Positions 37,532-47,568 of a stretch of 64,000 bases of DNA are shown piece by piece. This DNA is from Bacteroidales bacterium (GTDB lineage: Bacteria; Bacteroidota; Bacteroidia; Bacteroidales; Muribaculaceae). The stretch is from NCBI GenBank assembly GCA_022009815.1, contig CP091725.1:1364001-1428000 (forward strand), written 5' to 3'. The notes under the pieces are model-generated. The model was not told the origin of the DNA. It was given only the letters and a program-made list of their open reading frames with translations, and made no database searches. How positions within the stretch are numbered: position 1 is the first letter of the stretch; the number at the start of each line of letters is the position of its first letter. A program made the position numbers and the translations under genes.

Positions 37532-39361
37532 ATGAAAGAATTCCTTAAAATATTGCGCCGCTTTGTGCCGCCATACAAGAAATATTTGTTTCTCAACATT
37601 TTCTTCAATATCCTGGCGGCGTTTCTGACGCTTTTCTCCTTTGCATTGATAATCCCGATTCTCGAGATGCTCTTTATGGGCGACAAAGGGGTGGTCTATC
37701 ACTATATGGACTGGACAAGCGGCTCGTTCAAGGATGTGGCAATCAATAATTTCTACTATTCTGCATATTATTGCAAAATTCATCTCGGTCCGTCGGTCAC
37801 CCTGATGCTTCTCGCTGTGGCACTCGTGGTGATGACCGCATTCAAGACCGGCGCCACATATCTCAGCCTCTATTTCCTGATTCCGATTCGTTCGGGAATC
37901 GTGCGCGACATCCGCAACTTTGTCTACGACAAGATTCTGGGCCTTCCCATCGGCTTCTTCTCGAGCGAGCGCAAGGGCGACGTGATGGCGCGTATGTCGG
38001 GCGACGTGGCTGAGGTGGAAAACTCCATCATGGCGTCGCTCGATATGATGTTCAAGAATCCGATTATGATTGTCGTGTGCCTTGGCATGATGATTGTGAT
38101 TAGTTGGCAGCTGACGATTTTTGTGTTTGTGCTGCTGCCAGTGGCTGGACTCGTGATGGGGCGCATAGGCAAGAGGCTGAAGCGCACGTCGCTCGTGGGA
38201 CAGCAGCAGTGGGGCACGCTGATGTCGACCATCGAGGAGACACTCGGCGGCTTGCGCATTGTCAAGGCATTCAATGCGGAACATAAGATGAGCGCGCGTT
38301 TCCACGGTGAGAACCAGCAGTTCTACAACACGTCGAACCGCATCAACCGACGCCAGTCGCTCGCACACCCGATGAGCGAGTTTCTCGGCACGATGACCAT
38401 CGCCATCGTGCTGTGGTTTGGAGGAACACTTATTCTTTCAGGCAACAATATCATCGACGCGCCCACATTCATATATTATATGGTGATTTTCTACAGCATC
38501 ATCAATCCGGCGAAAGACCTGTCGAAGGCGGTCTACTCCGTGCAGAAAGGTTTGGCGTCGATGGAGCGTATTGACAAAATCCTCAGCGCCGACAATCCTA
38601 TAAAAGACCCTGCCGAGCCAAAGACCCTGCCGTCGGAGAATTTCGACATCCGCTATGACAGAGTGCGCTTCCGCTATGGTCAGGATTGGGTGATCGACGG
38701 TGTTACGTTGGAAATTCCTTATGGCAAGACGGTGGCGCTGGTGGGACAGTCGGGCAGCGGAAAGTCGACACTCGCCGACCTGTTGCCGCGCTTCTACGAC
38801 GTGCAGGAGGGCTCAATCTCTATCGGAGGCACCGACATCCGCCAGTTCCGCGTCAAGGATTTGCGCGCATTGATGGGCAACGTCAATCAGGAGGCGATAC
38901 TGTTTAACGACAGTTTCTACAACAACATAACATTCGGTGTCGACGGCGCCACGCGCGAACAGGTGGAAGAGGCTGCGCGCATTGCCAACGCCCACGACTT
39001 CATTATGGAGACCGAGCAGGGCTACGACACCAATATCGGCGACCGCGGAGGCAGGCTGTCGGGCGGACAGCGCCAGCGCATAAGCATCGCGCGCGCGATA
39101 CTCAAGAATCCGCCGTTGCTGATTCTCGACGAGGCCACATCGGCTCTCGACACCGAGAGCGAGCGTCTGGTGCAGGAGGCTCTTGACCGGCTGATGAAAA
39201 ACCGCACCACTCTCGTCATTGCCCATCGGTTGTCGACAATCCGCAATGCCGACCAGATATGCGTGATGCATGAGGGCAAAATCGTGGAACGCGGCACGCA
39301 TGACGAGCTTATCGCCATGAACCGCTATTACAAGAAACTTGTCGACATGCAGAAATTCTAA
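37532..39361 (+). CDS. MsbA-like ABC exporter, fused permease and ATPase
   Basis: 609 aa type IV ABC half-transporter that works as a dimer in the inner membrane. Six membrane helices in the first 330 residues (NIFFNILAAFLTLFSFALII and others), then an ATPase domain with Walker A GQSGSGKST (about 405), LSGGQRQRIS (about 509), Walker B LLILDEATSALD and the switch His in VIAHRLST. Lipid A or another lipid is the likely substrate given the similarity to MsbA, but this is inference. Six bases before purN. Confidence 0.88.
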   Translation: MKEFLKILRRFVPPYKKYLFLNIFFNILAAFLTLFSFALIIPILEMLFMGDKGVVYHYMDWTSGSFKDVAINNFYYSAYYCKIHLGPSVTLMLLAVALVVMTAFKTGATYLSLYFLIPIRSGIVRDIRNFVYDKILGLPIGFFSSERKGDVMARMSGDVAEVENSIMASLDMMFKNPIMIVVCLGMMIVISWQLTIFVFVLLPVAGLVMGRIGKRLKRTSLVGQQQWGTLMSTIEETLGGLRIVKAFNAEHKMSARFHGENQQFYNTSNRINRRQSLAHPMSEFLGTMTIAIVLWFGGTLILSGNNIIDAPTFIYYMVIFYSIINPAKDLSKAVYSVQKGLASMERIDKILSADNPIKDPAEPKTLPSENFDIRYDRVRFRYGQDWVIDGVTLEIPYGKTVALVGQSGSGKSTLADLLPRFYDVQEGSISIGGTDIRQFRVKDLRALMGNVNQEAILFNDSFYNNITFGVDGATREQVEEAARIANAHDFIMETEQGYDTNIGDRGGRLSGGQRQRISIARAILKNPPLLILDEATSALDTESERLVQEALDRLMKNRTTLVIAHRLSTIRNADQICVMHEGKIVERGTHDELIAMNRYYKKLVDMQKF

Positions 39362-39367
39362 TCAGCC

Positions 39368-39943
39368 ATGAGACGCCGCATCGCCATTCTTGCTTCCGGA
39401 ACAGGCTCCAACGCCGAGAATCTTGCCGCATATTTTCAAAATTCGGATGTGGCGGAAGTGGCGTTGCTGATTGCCGACCGCGAGGCACCGGTGATCGACA
39501 GGCTGAAGCCCTATGGAGTGCCTGCGGTGATCGTTCCGCGTGCTGAATGGCGCGAAAATCCGCAAAAGGCAGTCGCTGTGATGCGTGACGCGGCAGTCGA
39601 CCTGGTGGTGCTTGCCGGATTTCTCACAGTGGTGCCGAAGGAAGTGCTGGAAGCCTTTCCCGAACGGATTGTCAACGTGCATCCATCGCTGCTGCCGAAG
39701 TTCGGAGGCAAAGGAATGTGGGGAATGAATGTGCATCGCGCCGTTATCGCCGCCGGCGAGGCGGAGAGCGGCATCACCATCCACTATGTGTCGGAAGGTG
39801 TCGACACGGGAGCGGCGATTGCCCAGTTCCGTTGTCCGGTCACCCCGTCCGACACCCCCGACACTCTCGCCGCAAAAATCCACGCGCTCGAGCAAGCGCA
39901 TCTCCCTGAAATTATACAAAAACTGGTGGAATCTATTGCATAA
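39368..39943 (+). CDS. purN: Phosphoribosylglycinamide formyltransferase
   Basis: Third step of purine synthesis, transferring the formyl group of 10-formyl-THF to GAR. 191 aa, complete. ILASGTGSNAENLAAYF binds the phosphate, VVLAGFLTVVPKEVL precedes the catalytic NVHPSLLPKFGGKGMWG (Asn and His) and ITIHYVSEGVDTGAAI contains the third catalytic residue, Asp. Likely cotranscribed with the ABC exporter. Confidence 0.94.
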   Translation: MRRRIAILASGTGSNAENLAAYFQNSDVAEVALLIADREAPVIDRLKPYGVPAVIVPRAEWRENPQKAVAVMRDAAVDLVVLAGFLTVVPKEVLEAFPERIVNVHPSLLPKFGGKGMWGMNVHRAVIAAGEAESGITIHYVSEGVDTGAAIAQFRCPVTPSDTPDTLAAKIHALEQAHLPEIIQKLVESIA

Positions 39944-40006
39944 AGTAATATTTATGCAGAATATTCGTTTTATTTCGAATAAAATCTAATTTTTTATGCG
40001 AAAAGT

Positions 40007-40037
40007 TTTGCTTATTCAAAAAATAGGCATATATTTG
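40007..40037 (+). promoter_or_regulatory. Promoter of trpB2
   Basis: TTTG at 40007-40010, exactly 19 nt, TATATTTG at 40030-40037, 26 nt before the ATG. No trp leader peptide or T-box is visible. Confidence 0.85.
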
Positions 40038-40063
40038 CAGCGTCAATAAATAAATATGCAGAT

Positions 40064-41431
40064 ATGAACGAAGATTCGAAAAAATTCCTTTTGCAAGAGA
40101 AGGAGATTCCAGAAGCATGGTACAATGTCGTGGCGGAGATGCCCAACAAGCCCCGTCCAATGCTCAATCCGGCAACAAAACAACCGCTTACAGCGGAAGA
40201 TCTGTTTCCTCTTTTCTCAGAAGAGGCATCGCGCCAGGAGATGAACACCGCCGACACTTGGATTGAGATCCCGGAGGAGGTGCGCGACATGTACAAAATC
40301 TGGCGTCCTACACCGTTGGTGCGCGCCCGCGGCTTGGAGAAGGCTCTCGACACTCCGGCACATATCTATTTCAAGAACGAAAGCGTAAGCCCGGTAGGCT
40401 CGCACAAGCTTAACTCGGCAGTGCCACAGGCATACTACTGCAAGCAACAAGGCGTTACAAACATAACGACTGAAACAGGTGCCGGACAGTGGGGCGCGGC
40501 ACTCTCGCTTGCCGCCAAGCATTTCGGACTGGAGCTTGCCGTCTATATGGTTAAGGTGTCCTATCATCAGAAACCTTACCGCCGCTCCATAATGGAGACC
40601 TACGGCGCGGAGGTGATAGCGTCGCCGAGTATGTCGACGAAGGCAGGACGTAAAATCATAACCGACAATCCTAATTATCAAGGTTCGCTCGGCACGGCGA
40701 TTTCAGAGGCGGTGGAACTTGCGATGTCGACTCCCAACTGCAAATACGTGCTCGGATCGGTGCTCAACCACGTGGCGCTGCACCAGACGGTGATCGGACT
40801 TGAGGCGGAGAAGCAGATGGCTATGGCTGGCGAATATCCCGACATCGTGATTGGATGCTTCGGCGGAGGCAGCAACTTCAGCGGAATCTCATTCCCGTTT
40901 ATGCGCCACAACTTCAGCGGAGAGCGCAACACTCGCTTCATCGCCGCCGAACCGGAGTCGTGCCCGAAGCTGACACGCGGCGTGTTCCAGTATGATTTCG
41001 GCGACGAGGCTGGCTACACACCGCTCATCCCGATGCTCACGCTCGGACATAATTTCGCGCCTGCAAATATCCATGCCGGTGGACTGCGCTACCACGGAGC
41101 AGGATCGGTGGTGAGCCAGCTGAAGGAGGACAACCTGATGGAAGCGGTCGACATCCCGCAGCTTGAAACCTTTGCCGCAGCCACAATGTTTGCCCGTTCG
41201 GAGGGCATAATCCCGGCGCCGGAGTCGTCGCACGCAATCGCCGCTGCCATCCGCGAGGCGAAGAAAGCAAAAGAGGCTGGCGAAAGCAAGGTGATACTCT
41301 TCAACCTGTCGGGTCACGGGCTTATCGACATGGCGGCATACGACCAGTATATCGCCGGCGATCTTGCCAACTATCAGGTGAGCGAAGAGATGGTTAGACA
41401 GAACACTAAGGATTTGGAAAAGATTATCTGA
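40064..41431 (+). CDS. trpB: Tryptophan synthase beta-like PLP enzyme, TrpB2 type
   Basis: 455 aa PLP enzyme joining indole and serine to tryptophan. The PLP lysine lies in VSPVGSHKLNSA; TETGAGQWGAAL and the phosphate-binding GCFGGGSNFSG are seen. It is longer than classical TrpB (about 400 aa) and has the N-terminal extension and sequence style of TrpB2, the stand-alone form that does not need TrpA. No trpA is nearby, in line with that. May serve indole salvage. Single gene between a strong promoter and a terminator. Confidence 0.9.
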   Translation: MNEDSKKFLLQEKEIPEAWYNVVAEMPNKPRPMLNPATKQPLTAEDLFPLFSEEASRQEMNTADTWIEIPEEVRDMYKIWRPTPLVRARGLEKALDTPAHIYFKNESVSPVGSHKLNSAVPQAYYCKQQGVTNITTETGAGQWGAALSLAAKHFGLELAVYMVKVSYHQKPYRRSIMETYGAEVIASPSMSTKAGRKIITDNPNYQGSLGTAISEAVELAMSTPNCKYVLGSVLNHVALHQTVIGLEAEKQMAMAGEYPDIVIGCFGGGSNFSGISFPFMRHNFSGERNTRFIAAEPESCPKLTRGVFQYDFGDEAGYTPLIPMLTLGHNFAPANIHAGGLRYHGAGSVVSQLKEDNLMEAVDIPQLETFAAATMFARSEGIIPAPESSHAIAAAIREAKKAKEAGESKVILFNLSGHGLIDMAAYDQYIAGDLANYQVSEEMVRQNTKDLEKII

Positions 41432-41455
41432 GAGTAGAATAGTGGTGAATAATTG

Positions 41456-41491
41456 AATCGGGGACGCAGCGATGTGTTCCCGATTTTTTTG
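41456..41491 (+). terminator. Terminator of trpB2
   Basis: AATCGGG (41456-41462) pairs with CCCGATT (41479-41485), followed by T5-7. The remaining stretch to 41726 is AT rich and is the leader of the next susC; no gene seen. Confidence 0.75.
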
Positions 41492-41726
41492 TTGCGAAAT
41501 TATGTTTTTAAAAACATTTTTCTCTCTTTTTTGGGTAAAAAAAATGTTTGCTTAATGCGAAAAAAACTTTAAAAAAATATTTGCTTGTCTCGCTTTTTTG
41601 CTCAATTTGCATTGCTTAAAAACCATTTGAGCCGCAAAAAGCCGTGGTTAAATGGCTTGGCGGCACGAGATTGTTATGAGAAAAACCCTCACCGTAAAAA
41701 GTGGGAACAAACCAAATAAATTAATT

Positions 41727-44700
41727 ATGCTTATGAAAAATCTAAGTGCAATGTTCGTGGCACTTTCACTCGCAGGAGCTACCCCGTTCATACCAATGGG
41801 TGGGGGAACGGCGTATGCTCAGACTCAGGCTGGTGAAGTAACAGGAATTGTTTATGATTCCAATGGAGAGCCTCTTATAGGGGCGGTTGTATCGGTCAAA
41901 GGCACAAATCGTGGCGCGGCTACTGACGCCGACGGTAAATTCCGTCTGCAAGCCAAGCCAGGTCAGGTGCTTGTAGTGTCTTATGTGGGTGCCAAGACTC
42001 AGGAAGTGGCTGTCGGCGCTGCCCGTAGCTACACTGTGACATTGAAAAGCACAACCCAAATCTGGACGAGGTGGTAGTAACCGCTCTCGGTATCAAGAAA
42101 GACAAAAAGTCGCTTGGTTATGCTGTCGACGATCTTAACGCCGACGAATTGATGAAAAACAAGTCGGCCAACGCCATCAACTCGCTTTCTGGTAAGATTG
42201 CCGGTGTCAACATTACGCAGACTTCAGGTTCTGCAGGTGCCGGTTCGCAAATCATTCTCCGTGGTGGTACATCATTGGAGCGCGACAACCAGCCTCTGTT
42301 TGTTGTTGACGGTGTGATTTATGACAACTCGACTTCCGTAGTCGGCAACTCAGCCTTCGACGGTACTTTGTCGACATCAACAACCAACTCAAACCGTGTG
42401 ATGGATATCAACCCTGAGGATATCGAGAACATGTCGGTCCTCAAAGGTCCTGCCGCAGCCGCTCTTTATGGTTCGCGCGCATCTGCCGGTGTTGTGATCA
42501 TCACTACTAAGAAAGGTAAAGAAGGACGCGTTGAGGTCAACCTCTCCGCTAAATATATCACTTCTTGGGTTAAGGATCTTCCTAAGACCCAGAACCGCTA
42601 TCGCCGTGGTTTCCTTCAGGACAACTATGATAAAGCTGGGAACTATATTGGTACTACATTTGACGATTTCGCTTATAATTCATGGGGAACAAAAGTTGAT
42701 GCAGACACACCAATTTACGACAATATCGGTGACTTTTTCCAGCAGGCTGGAGCATGGGATACAAACCTAAGTATTTCTGGTGGTACGAAGAATAGCAATT
42801 TCTTCCTTTCTGGTTCGTTCTACGATCAGGACGGTATCATCCCGACAACCGGCTACACCAAGACTACATTCCGCTTCAACGGCGAGCAGAAATTCAAGAT
42901 GTTCACATTCGGTGCCAACGTGGCTTACTCACAGGCACGCACCGACAAGACCATCACTTCTGCCGCGCTTTATGGATCAAGCGGATCAGGTACAATGTCA
43001 AGTCTTTATATGTGGTCGCCTACAGACGACATGACTCATTATAAGAACGAAGACGGCACACGCTACCGCATGTTCGGCGACCGTCTTGACGTAGCTGACG
43101 AGCGCGACAACCCATATTGGATTTTGAACAACAACAAGATGAAGGACAACACCGAGCGTTTCACCGGCAACTTCTCAATAAAAGCCGATATTACCGACTG
43201 GTGGTGGATTTCTTACCGCATGGGTATCGACTCTTATACTACTGAGAACACCAACCGTATCGGTGCCGGCGGTGTATACAAGGAGGCTTGGCAGAAAGGT
43301 ATGTTGAGCGAGAACTCTCTCCGCTTCCAATATTTGTCGACCAACTTGATGACCAACTTCAACAAGCAGTTCGGCGACTTCAACCTCAACTTGATGCTCG
43401 GCACATCGACCGACGACACCAAGACAACAAGCAACTACCGAATGGCTTACAACTTCCAGGTTCCTGGTTTCTATGCATTCGACAATGCTCTTCCTACAGA
43501 CCGCAATTTCCAAAGCTCAAGAACGCAAAAACGTCTTGTAGGCGTATTCGGCGAGTTCCGTGCTGACTGGAAGAACACAGTGTTTGCAACAGTTACAGGA
43601 CGTAACGACTGGTCGTCTACTCTTCCTATCGACAACCGTTCATACTTCTATCCATCTGTCAGCGGTGCTTTCGCATTCTCTCAGCTGCTTCAGGATCTTG
43701 ACGTGATGAACAACGACATTCTTACATTCGGTAAGATTCGCGCATCATGGGCCCGCGTAGGTAAGGACACCAATCCTTATGTTACCAGCACATACTTGTG
43801 GCCGGTAGGTACATATATCGGTGGCGTGTCAGGTGTGGGACACCATTGGCAGCGTGGTAACGCCAACTTGAAACCTGAGATCACAGAGTCAACAGAGTTG
43901 GGTCTTGAACTCCGTTTCTTCAAGAACCGCTTGAAATTTGACTACGCTTACTACACCAACAACTCTTACAACCAGATTCTTACTCCTCGTTTGTCAAACG
44001 GTTCGGGCTACATCCTGTACTCAGTCAACGCCGGCGACGTTTACAACAAAGGTATGGAGTTGAGCATCAGTGGCACACCAATCCAAACTAAGGACTGGAC
44101 ATGGGAAACCGGTATCAACCTCTCTGGTAACCGCGGTACTGTAGGCAACCTTCTCGACGGCTGCGAAATCCTTTACGTGACAGACGTACAGGTAGGTAAC
44201 GCAAAGGCTGCTTCGTTCAACGACGGTAACTTCATGGCAATCTCCGGTTCTCGCTGGACTCGCACAGCAGACGGCAAGGTGGTGCTTGACACTAACGGTA
44301 TGCCGATATGCGATGGTAGCACTACATACGAAATTGGTAACCGTGAGCCTAAGTTCCAGGGCGGTTGGAACAACACATTGACTTGGAAGAACTTTACGTT
44401 CAACATGCTGTGGGAGTTCCGCGTAGGTGGACACGTTTACAACGGTACTCAGTATGCTATGACCGTAGCCGGAACAAGCAAATTGACAGAAAACCGCGAC
44501 TATTTGAGAATTGACGGAGTTGTGCAAACAGGTGGTACAAAAGACAACCCAATCTACGAAGACCGTACATTTGAATTCGAGGCAGGCAAGACTTATCAAT
44601 ACAATGGTAAGGAAGCCAGCGGCGAGACTATCATCAACGGTTACTGGCAGACATACTACGCAAAGGAAAGTGCCAACTTCATGAAGGAGGTCAACTCTCT

Positions 44701-44944
44701 CCGTCTGCGCACAATCTCTCTCTCTTACGAGATGCCGAAGTCATTGCTCGCAAAATCTAAATTCATCCAGCGTGCAGTGTTCACAGCAACTGCCAACAAC
44801 GTTCTTCTTTTCACCAACTATGACGGTGACCCAGAAGTGGCAGCAGCAGGTTCAGGTGTCGTAGGTTCTTCTTCAGTAGGTATCGACTACTGCGGTGTTC
44901 CTGCAACAGCAAGCTTCGCATTTGGTGTAAACTTGACATTCTAA
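41727..44944 (+). CDS. SusC/RagA-type TonB-dependent transporter, second pair (frameshifted)
   Basis: 1072 aa when reconstructed. Start at the ATG of MLMKNLSAMFVALSLAGATP, where the signal peptide begins, rather than the ATG 75 bp upstream. N-domain (VTGIVYDSNGEPLIGAVVSV), plug (NSLSGKIAGVNITQTSGS, QPLFVVDGVIYDN, GPAAAALYGSRASAGVVIIT), barrel ending ATASFAFGVNLTF. The frame breaks at 42055-42057 (C4 read as C3; expect STTPNLDEVVVTALG). The substrate is unknown; no enzyme genes are adjacent. Its partner SusD starts 20 bp later. Confidence 0.92.
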
Positions 44945-44964
44945 TTTCTTAAAACTTGACAACT

Positions 44965-46836
44965 ATGAAATTATATAAATCAATGATTCTTGGTGCGGCA
45001 CTGGCGTTGTCGGCGACATCCTGCAACGACTGGCTCGACATCAATACAAACCCCACTTCTCTTTCTGTTGAGACAGTGAGCTATCAGAACCTGTTGCCAT
45101 GGTGCCAATTTTATATGAGCCATGACTATATGAACACAGGTTGCAACGCATCTTACTATGCCGGCAACATCGTTTCTGGAGGTAATGCCCGCGACCAGGG
45201 CGCCGCTTTGTGGAACCTCGGCTCGGCTACCCGTAGCGGCAACACCTACCAGTGGTTCTTCGTGGGTGTAGGCCCCAACTTGAAAACGATGTATGATAAG
45301 GCAATGGCTGATGGCGCATACCACTATGCTGGAGCTTCTCGTCTGATCAAGGCATACGGCTTTATGCTTATGACTGACATTTTTGGAGAGATGCCGTATA
45401 CTGAGACTTTCTCAAATATTGACTCTCCAAAATTTGATACCGGCAGAACAATCTTTATGGGTTGTTTGGCTGATATCGATGAGGCTATCGAGCTGTTCCA
45501 GAAAGACCAGCCGGATTCTGCGCAGCCATTAGCTGCCGGCGACAGCTGGAACAACGGTGATGTCCAGAAATGGCTGAAGTTCGCTTATCTTTTGAAGGCT
45601 CGTTGGTTGAACCACTTGAGCAAGAAGACTGCCGGCCCTTGGAAAGAAGGCAAATATGATGAGCAAGCTATTCTTGACTGCCTCGCAAAGGCTCAGCAGA
45701 GCAATGCCGACAACACAGTTATCCGCCACACGGATACCGACGGCAGCACTCACGACGTGCTTGGTTGGAACGAGACCGTTGACTATTCTACAGTTTACTC
45801 ATGCGTTGGTATGAACTCGAACTACTATGTTTCGAAAACATACTTTGAGAACTTGACCAACTTCGACGGCAAGGGTATTGAAGACCCACGTGCCGACCAC
45901 TTCATCCCATGGCAGCGCAGTGGAAAATCTGCCGATACTCCTGCTGAGGCATTCGGTCAGAAAATCAAATGGACTGCTGACGGCAAGTGGCGTCGTTCTG
46001 TAGGTGTTGACCTCACATCAAACATCTTCAGCAACTCTGGCCCGTACCCGACTATCTGGGACAATACGAAGAATCGTTGGTACTGCAAAACTGACAACGC
46101 TGAGCGTTGGGGCGATACCGTATTCGTACAGAGCAAATCGAGCAGCAAGGGATATTCAAAGAATGTAGACCTTCTGTGGCGTGGCAACGCTGGTAAAGAC
46201 CAGTCTGCAATCAGCGGTATCTTCCAGGTTCGTCCGTCAAGCCCTACTTACCTTGGCACTTATTGGGAAGCCAACTTCATCAAGGCTGAGGTGCTGATGC
46301 GCAAGGGCGACAAGGCTGGTGCATTCGCTGCTTATCAGACTGCAGTGAAGGCTCACATGGAAGCTGTAAACGATCAGTTGACTAAGTGGTGTCAGGAAGA
46401 TCCTACTTTGAACGACTGCCCGTCGTTCACTCCGATGAAGCAGGCCGACATCGATGCTTACTGCGCTGATGGTGGCGCTCTCGGAACAGCCGGCGACATC
46501 ACAATGGGTAAGATTATGACTCAAAAGCTCATGACCGAGTTGTTTATGGTTGAAACTTGGAACGATTTCCGTCGTCACGATTTCGATACTAACATCTTCA
46601 TGAATTGGAACAAGTCGTACGAGTACATGAACAATCCAAAATATCTGACTTACTGTCCGATGGGCAAGGGTCCACGTCGCTGGAAACCAGCAGCAATTGA
46701 AATCAACTACAACTCTGACAATGTAATGGCTATCGGTGCTGAGATTCCTGGTGCTTCTGAACTTCCGGGTAAGGCTTGGTACAACTCAGATCAAGTTAAC
46801 ACTCTTAATGTTTGGTGGGATTCAGACCAACCATAG
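44965..46836 (+). CDS. SusD/RagB-type lipoprotein, second pair
   Basis: 623 aa from ATG 44965 (MKLYKSMILGAALALSATSC). Lipobox SATSC, then NDWLDINTNPTSLSVETVSY, the marker of the SusD_2 subfamily. Middle part with YAGASRLIKAYGFMLMTDIFG and LKFAYLLKARWLNHLS, C-terminal ETWNDFRRHDF. Longer than the glucan SusD and only distantly related. SusD_2 pairs have been linked to peptides as well as glycans, so without enzymes the ligand stays open. Confidence 0.92.
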   Translation: MKLYKSMILGAALALSATSCNDWLDINTNPTSLSVETVSYQNLLPWCQFYMSHDYMNTGCNASYYAGNIVSGGNARDQGAALWNLGSATRSGNTYQWFFVGVGPNLKTMYDKAMADGAYHYAGASRLIKAYGFMLMTDIFGEMPYTETFSNIDSPKFDTGRTIFMGCLADIDEAIELFQKDQPDSAQPLAAGDSWNNGDVQKWLKFAYLLKARWLNHLSKKTAGPWKEGKYDEQAILDCLAKAQQSNADNTVIRHTDTDGSTHDVLGWNETVDYSTVYSCVGMNSNYYVSKTYFENLTNFDGKGIEDPRADHFIPWQRSGKSADTPAEAFGQKIKWTADGKWRRSVGVDLTSNIFSNSGPYPTIWDNTKNRWYCKTDNAERWGDTVFVQSKSSSKGYSKNVDLLWRGNAGKDQSAISGIFQVRPSSPTYLGTYWEANFIKAEVLMRKGDKAGAFAAYQTAVKAHMEAVNDQLTKWCQEDPTLNDCPSFTPMKQADIDAYCADGGALGTAGDITMGKIMTQKLMTELFMVETWNDFRRHDFDTNIFMNWNKSYEYMNNPKYLTYCPMGKGPRRWKPAAIEINYNSDNVMAIGAEIPGASELPGKAWYNSDQVNTLNVWWDSDQP

Positions 46837-46865
46837 TGTCAACGATTAAACATAGACTTTGAATT

Positions 46866-46902
46866 GGGGGCGCTGCCGGCAACGGCGGCGCCCCTTTTTT
46901 TC
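46866..46902 (+). terminator. Terminator of the second susCD operon
   Basis: Strong GC stem GGGGCGCTGCCG/CGGCGGCGCCCC with a GCAA loop and a T8 run, 30 bp after the SusD stop. Confidence 0.9.
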
Positions 46903-46938
46903 GGGGTAGGCATGAGCTTATTCTAATGGCTACTTGTA

Positions 46939-47106
46939 ATGAGAGATTTTGCATCGGCTTGTTTTGGATGTATGAGCAAGACAGAATCGGCGAAATCGGA
47001 AAAAGAGCAGACGCTCCGCGACAATGGTCGGCGTGGCGATGGTTCTCGGCGTTTCTACAACCGCACTTCGGCGGTAGTTGCGCGTGCCACCGGTGTCACG
47101 GGGTAG
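46939..47106 (+). CDS. Possible small ORF, 55 aa
   Basis: Between two terminators a frame from ATG 46939 to TAG 47104-47106 encodes a basic peptide: MRDFASACFGCMSKTES, then an Arg/Gly stretch (NGRRGDGSRRFYNRTS) and VVARATGVTG. A second ATG at 46972 gives 44 aa. A small hairpin terminator, AACTGC/GCAGTT with T6, follows at 47134-47156. There is no recognised domain and no clear promoter, so it may equally be non-coding. The rest of the 46903-47262 stretch shows nothing else. Confidence 0.25.
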   Translation: MRDFASACFGCMSKTESAKSEKEQTLRDNGRRGDGSRRFYNRTSAVVARATGVTG

Positions 47107-47262
47107 GCGAGCCAACCCCGTGCTGACATATTAAACTGCTCTTCGGCAGTTTTTTCTCGGTGAATGTCGCCTTTCAACTACAAAGAATCCCGCGAGTAAT
47201 TTTCGATTTTCGTGAAATAGTGGTAAATATGCGAACAGAGACGGAGTATATGATATATATCA

Positions 47263-47293
47263 TTTGTAGATATGCCCCTATGCTATATATTTG
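47263..47293 (+). promoter_or_regulatory. Upstream promoter before tRNA-Val
   Basis: TTTG at 47263-47266, exactly 19 nt, TATATTTG at 47286-47293. It lies 112 bp upstream of a second equally good promoter; transcripts would carry about 125 nt before the tRNA. Confidence 0.6.
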
Positions 47294-47374
47294 TGCCAAA
47301 ATTGTCGATTGGAAGCGGGAAAATGGCGAAAATGGAGGAAAAAACGAATTTTTTGGAAAAAAGTTGCCGGAAAA

Positions 47375-47405
47375 TTTGTGGATTCAAAAAATAGTCGTAC
47401 CTTTG
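47375..47405 (+). promoter_or_regulatory. Promoter of tRNA-Val
   Basis: TTTG at 47375-47378, exactly 19 nt, TACCTTTG at 47398-47405, 20 nt before the tRNA. Same design as the tRNA-Asp promoter. Confidence 0.88.
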
Positions 47406-47425
47406 CAACGCTTTCGGAAACAAAA

Positions 47426-47500
47426 GGGTGTTTAGCTCAGCTGGTTCAGAGCATCTGCCTTACAAGCAGAGGGTCGGCGGTTCGAATCCGTCAACACCCA
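47426..47500 (+). tRNA. tRNA-Val (UAC)
   Basis: Acceptor GGGTGTT/AACACCC with discriminator A, D-arm AGCTCAGCTGGTTCAGAGC, anticodon stem with loop CUUACAA (anticodon UAC), T-arm GGCGGTTCGAATCCGTC. CCA is not encoded (the sequence continues CCC). Confidence 0.95.
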
Positions 47501-47506
47501 CCCAGA

Positions 47507-47538
47507 GGAATCGACAGAAAAGTCGGTTCCTTTTTTTT
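47507..47538 (+). terminator. Terminator of tRNA-Val
   Basis: GGAATCGAC/GTCGGTTCC with one G-U pair, then T8. It lies between the tRNA and the efflux operon. Confidence 0.82.
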
Positions 47539-47568
47539 GTTTATCTACTAAACTATTTTATACTCGCG

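Noticed and set aside
47428..47568. Upstream extension of the TolC reading frame to 47428
   Set aside because: This part lies inside tRNA-Val and its terminator; the signal peptide begins at the ATG at 47569.
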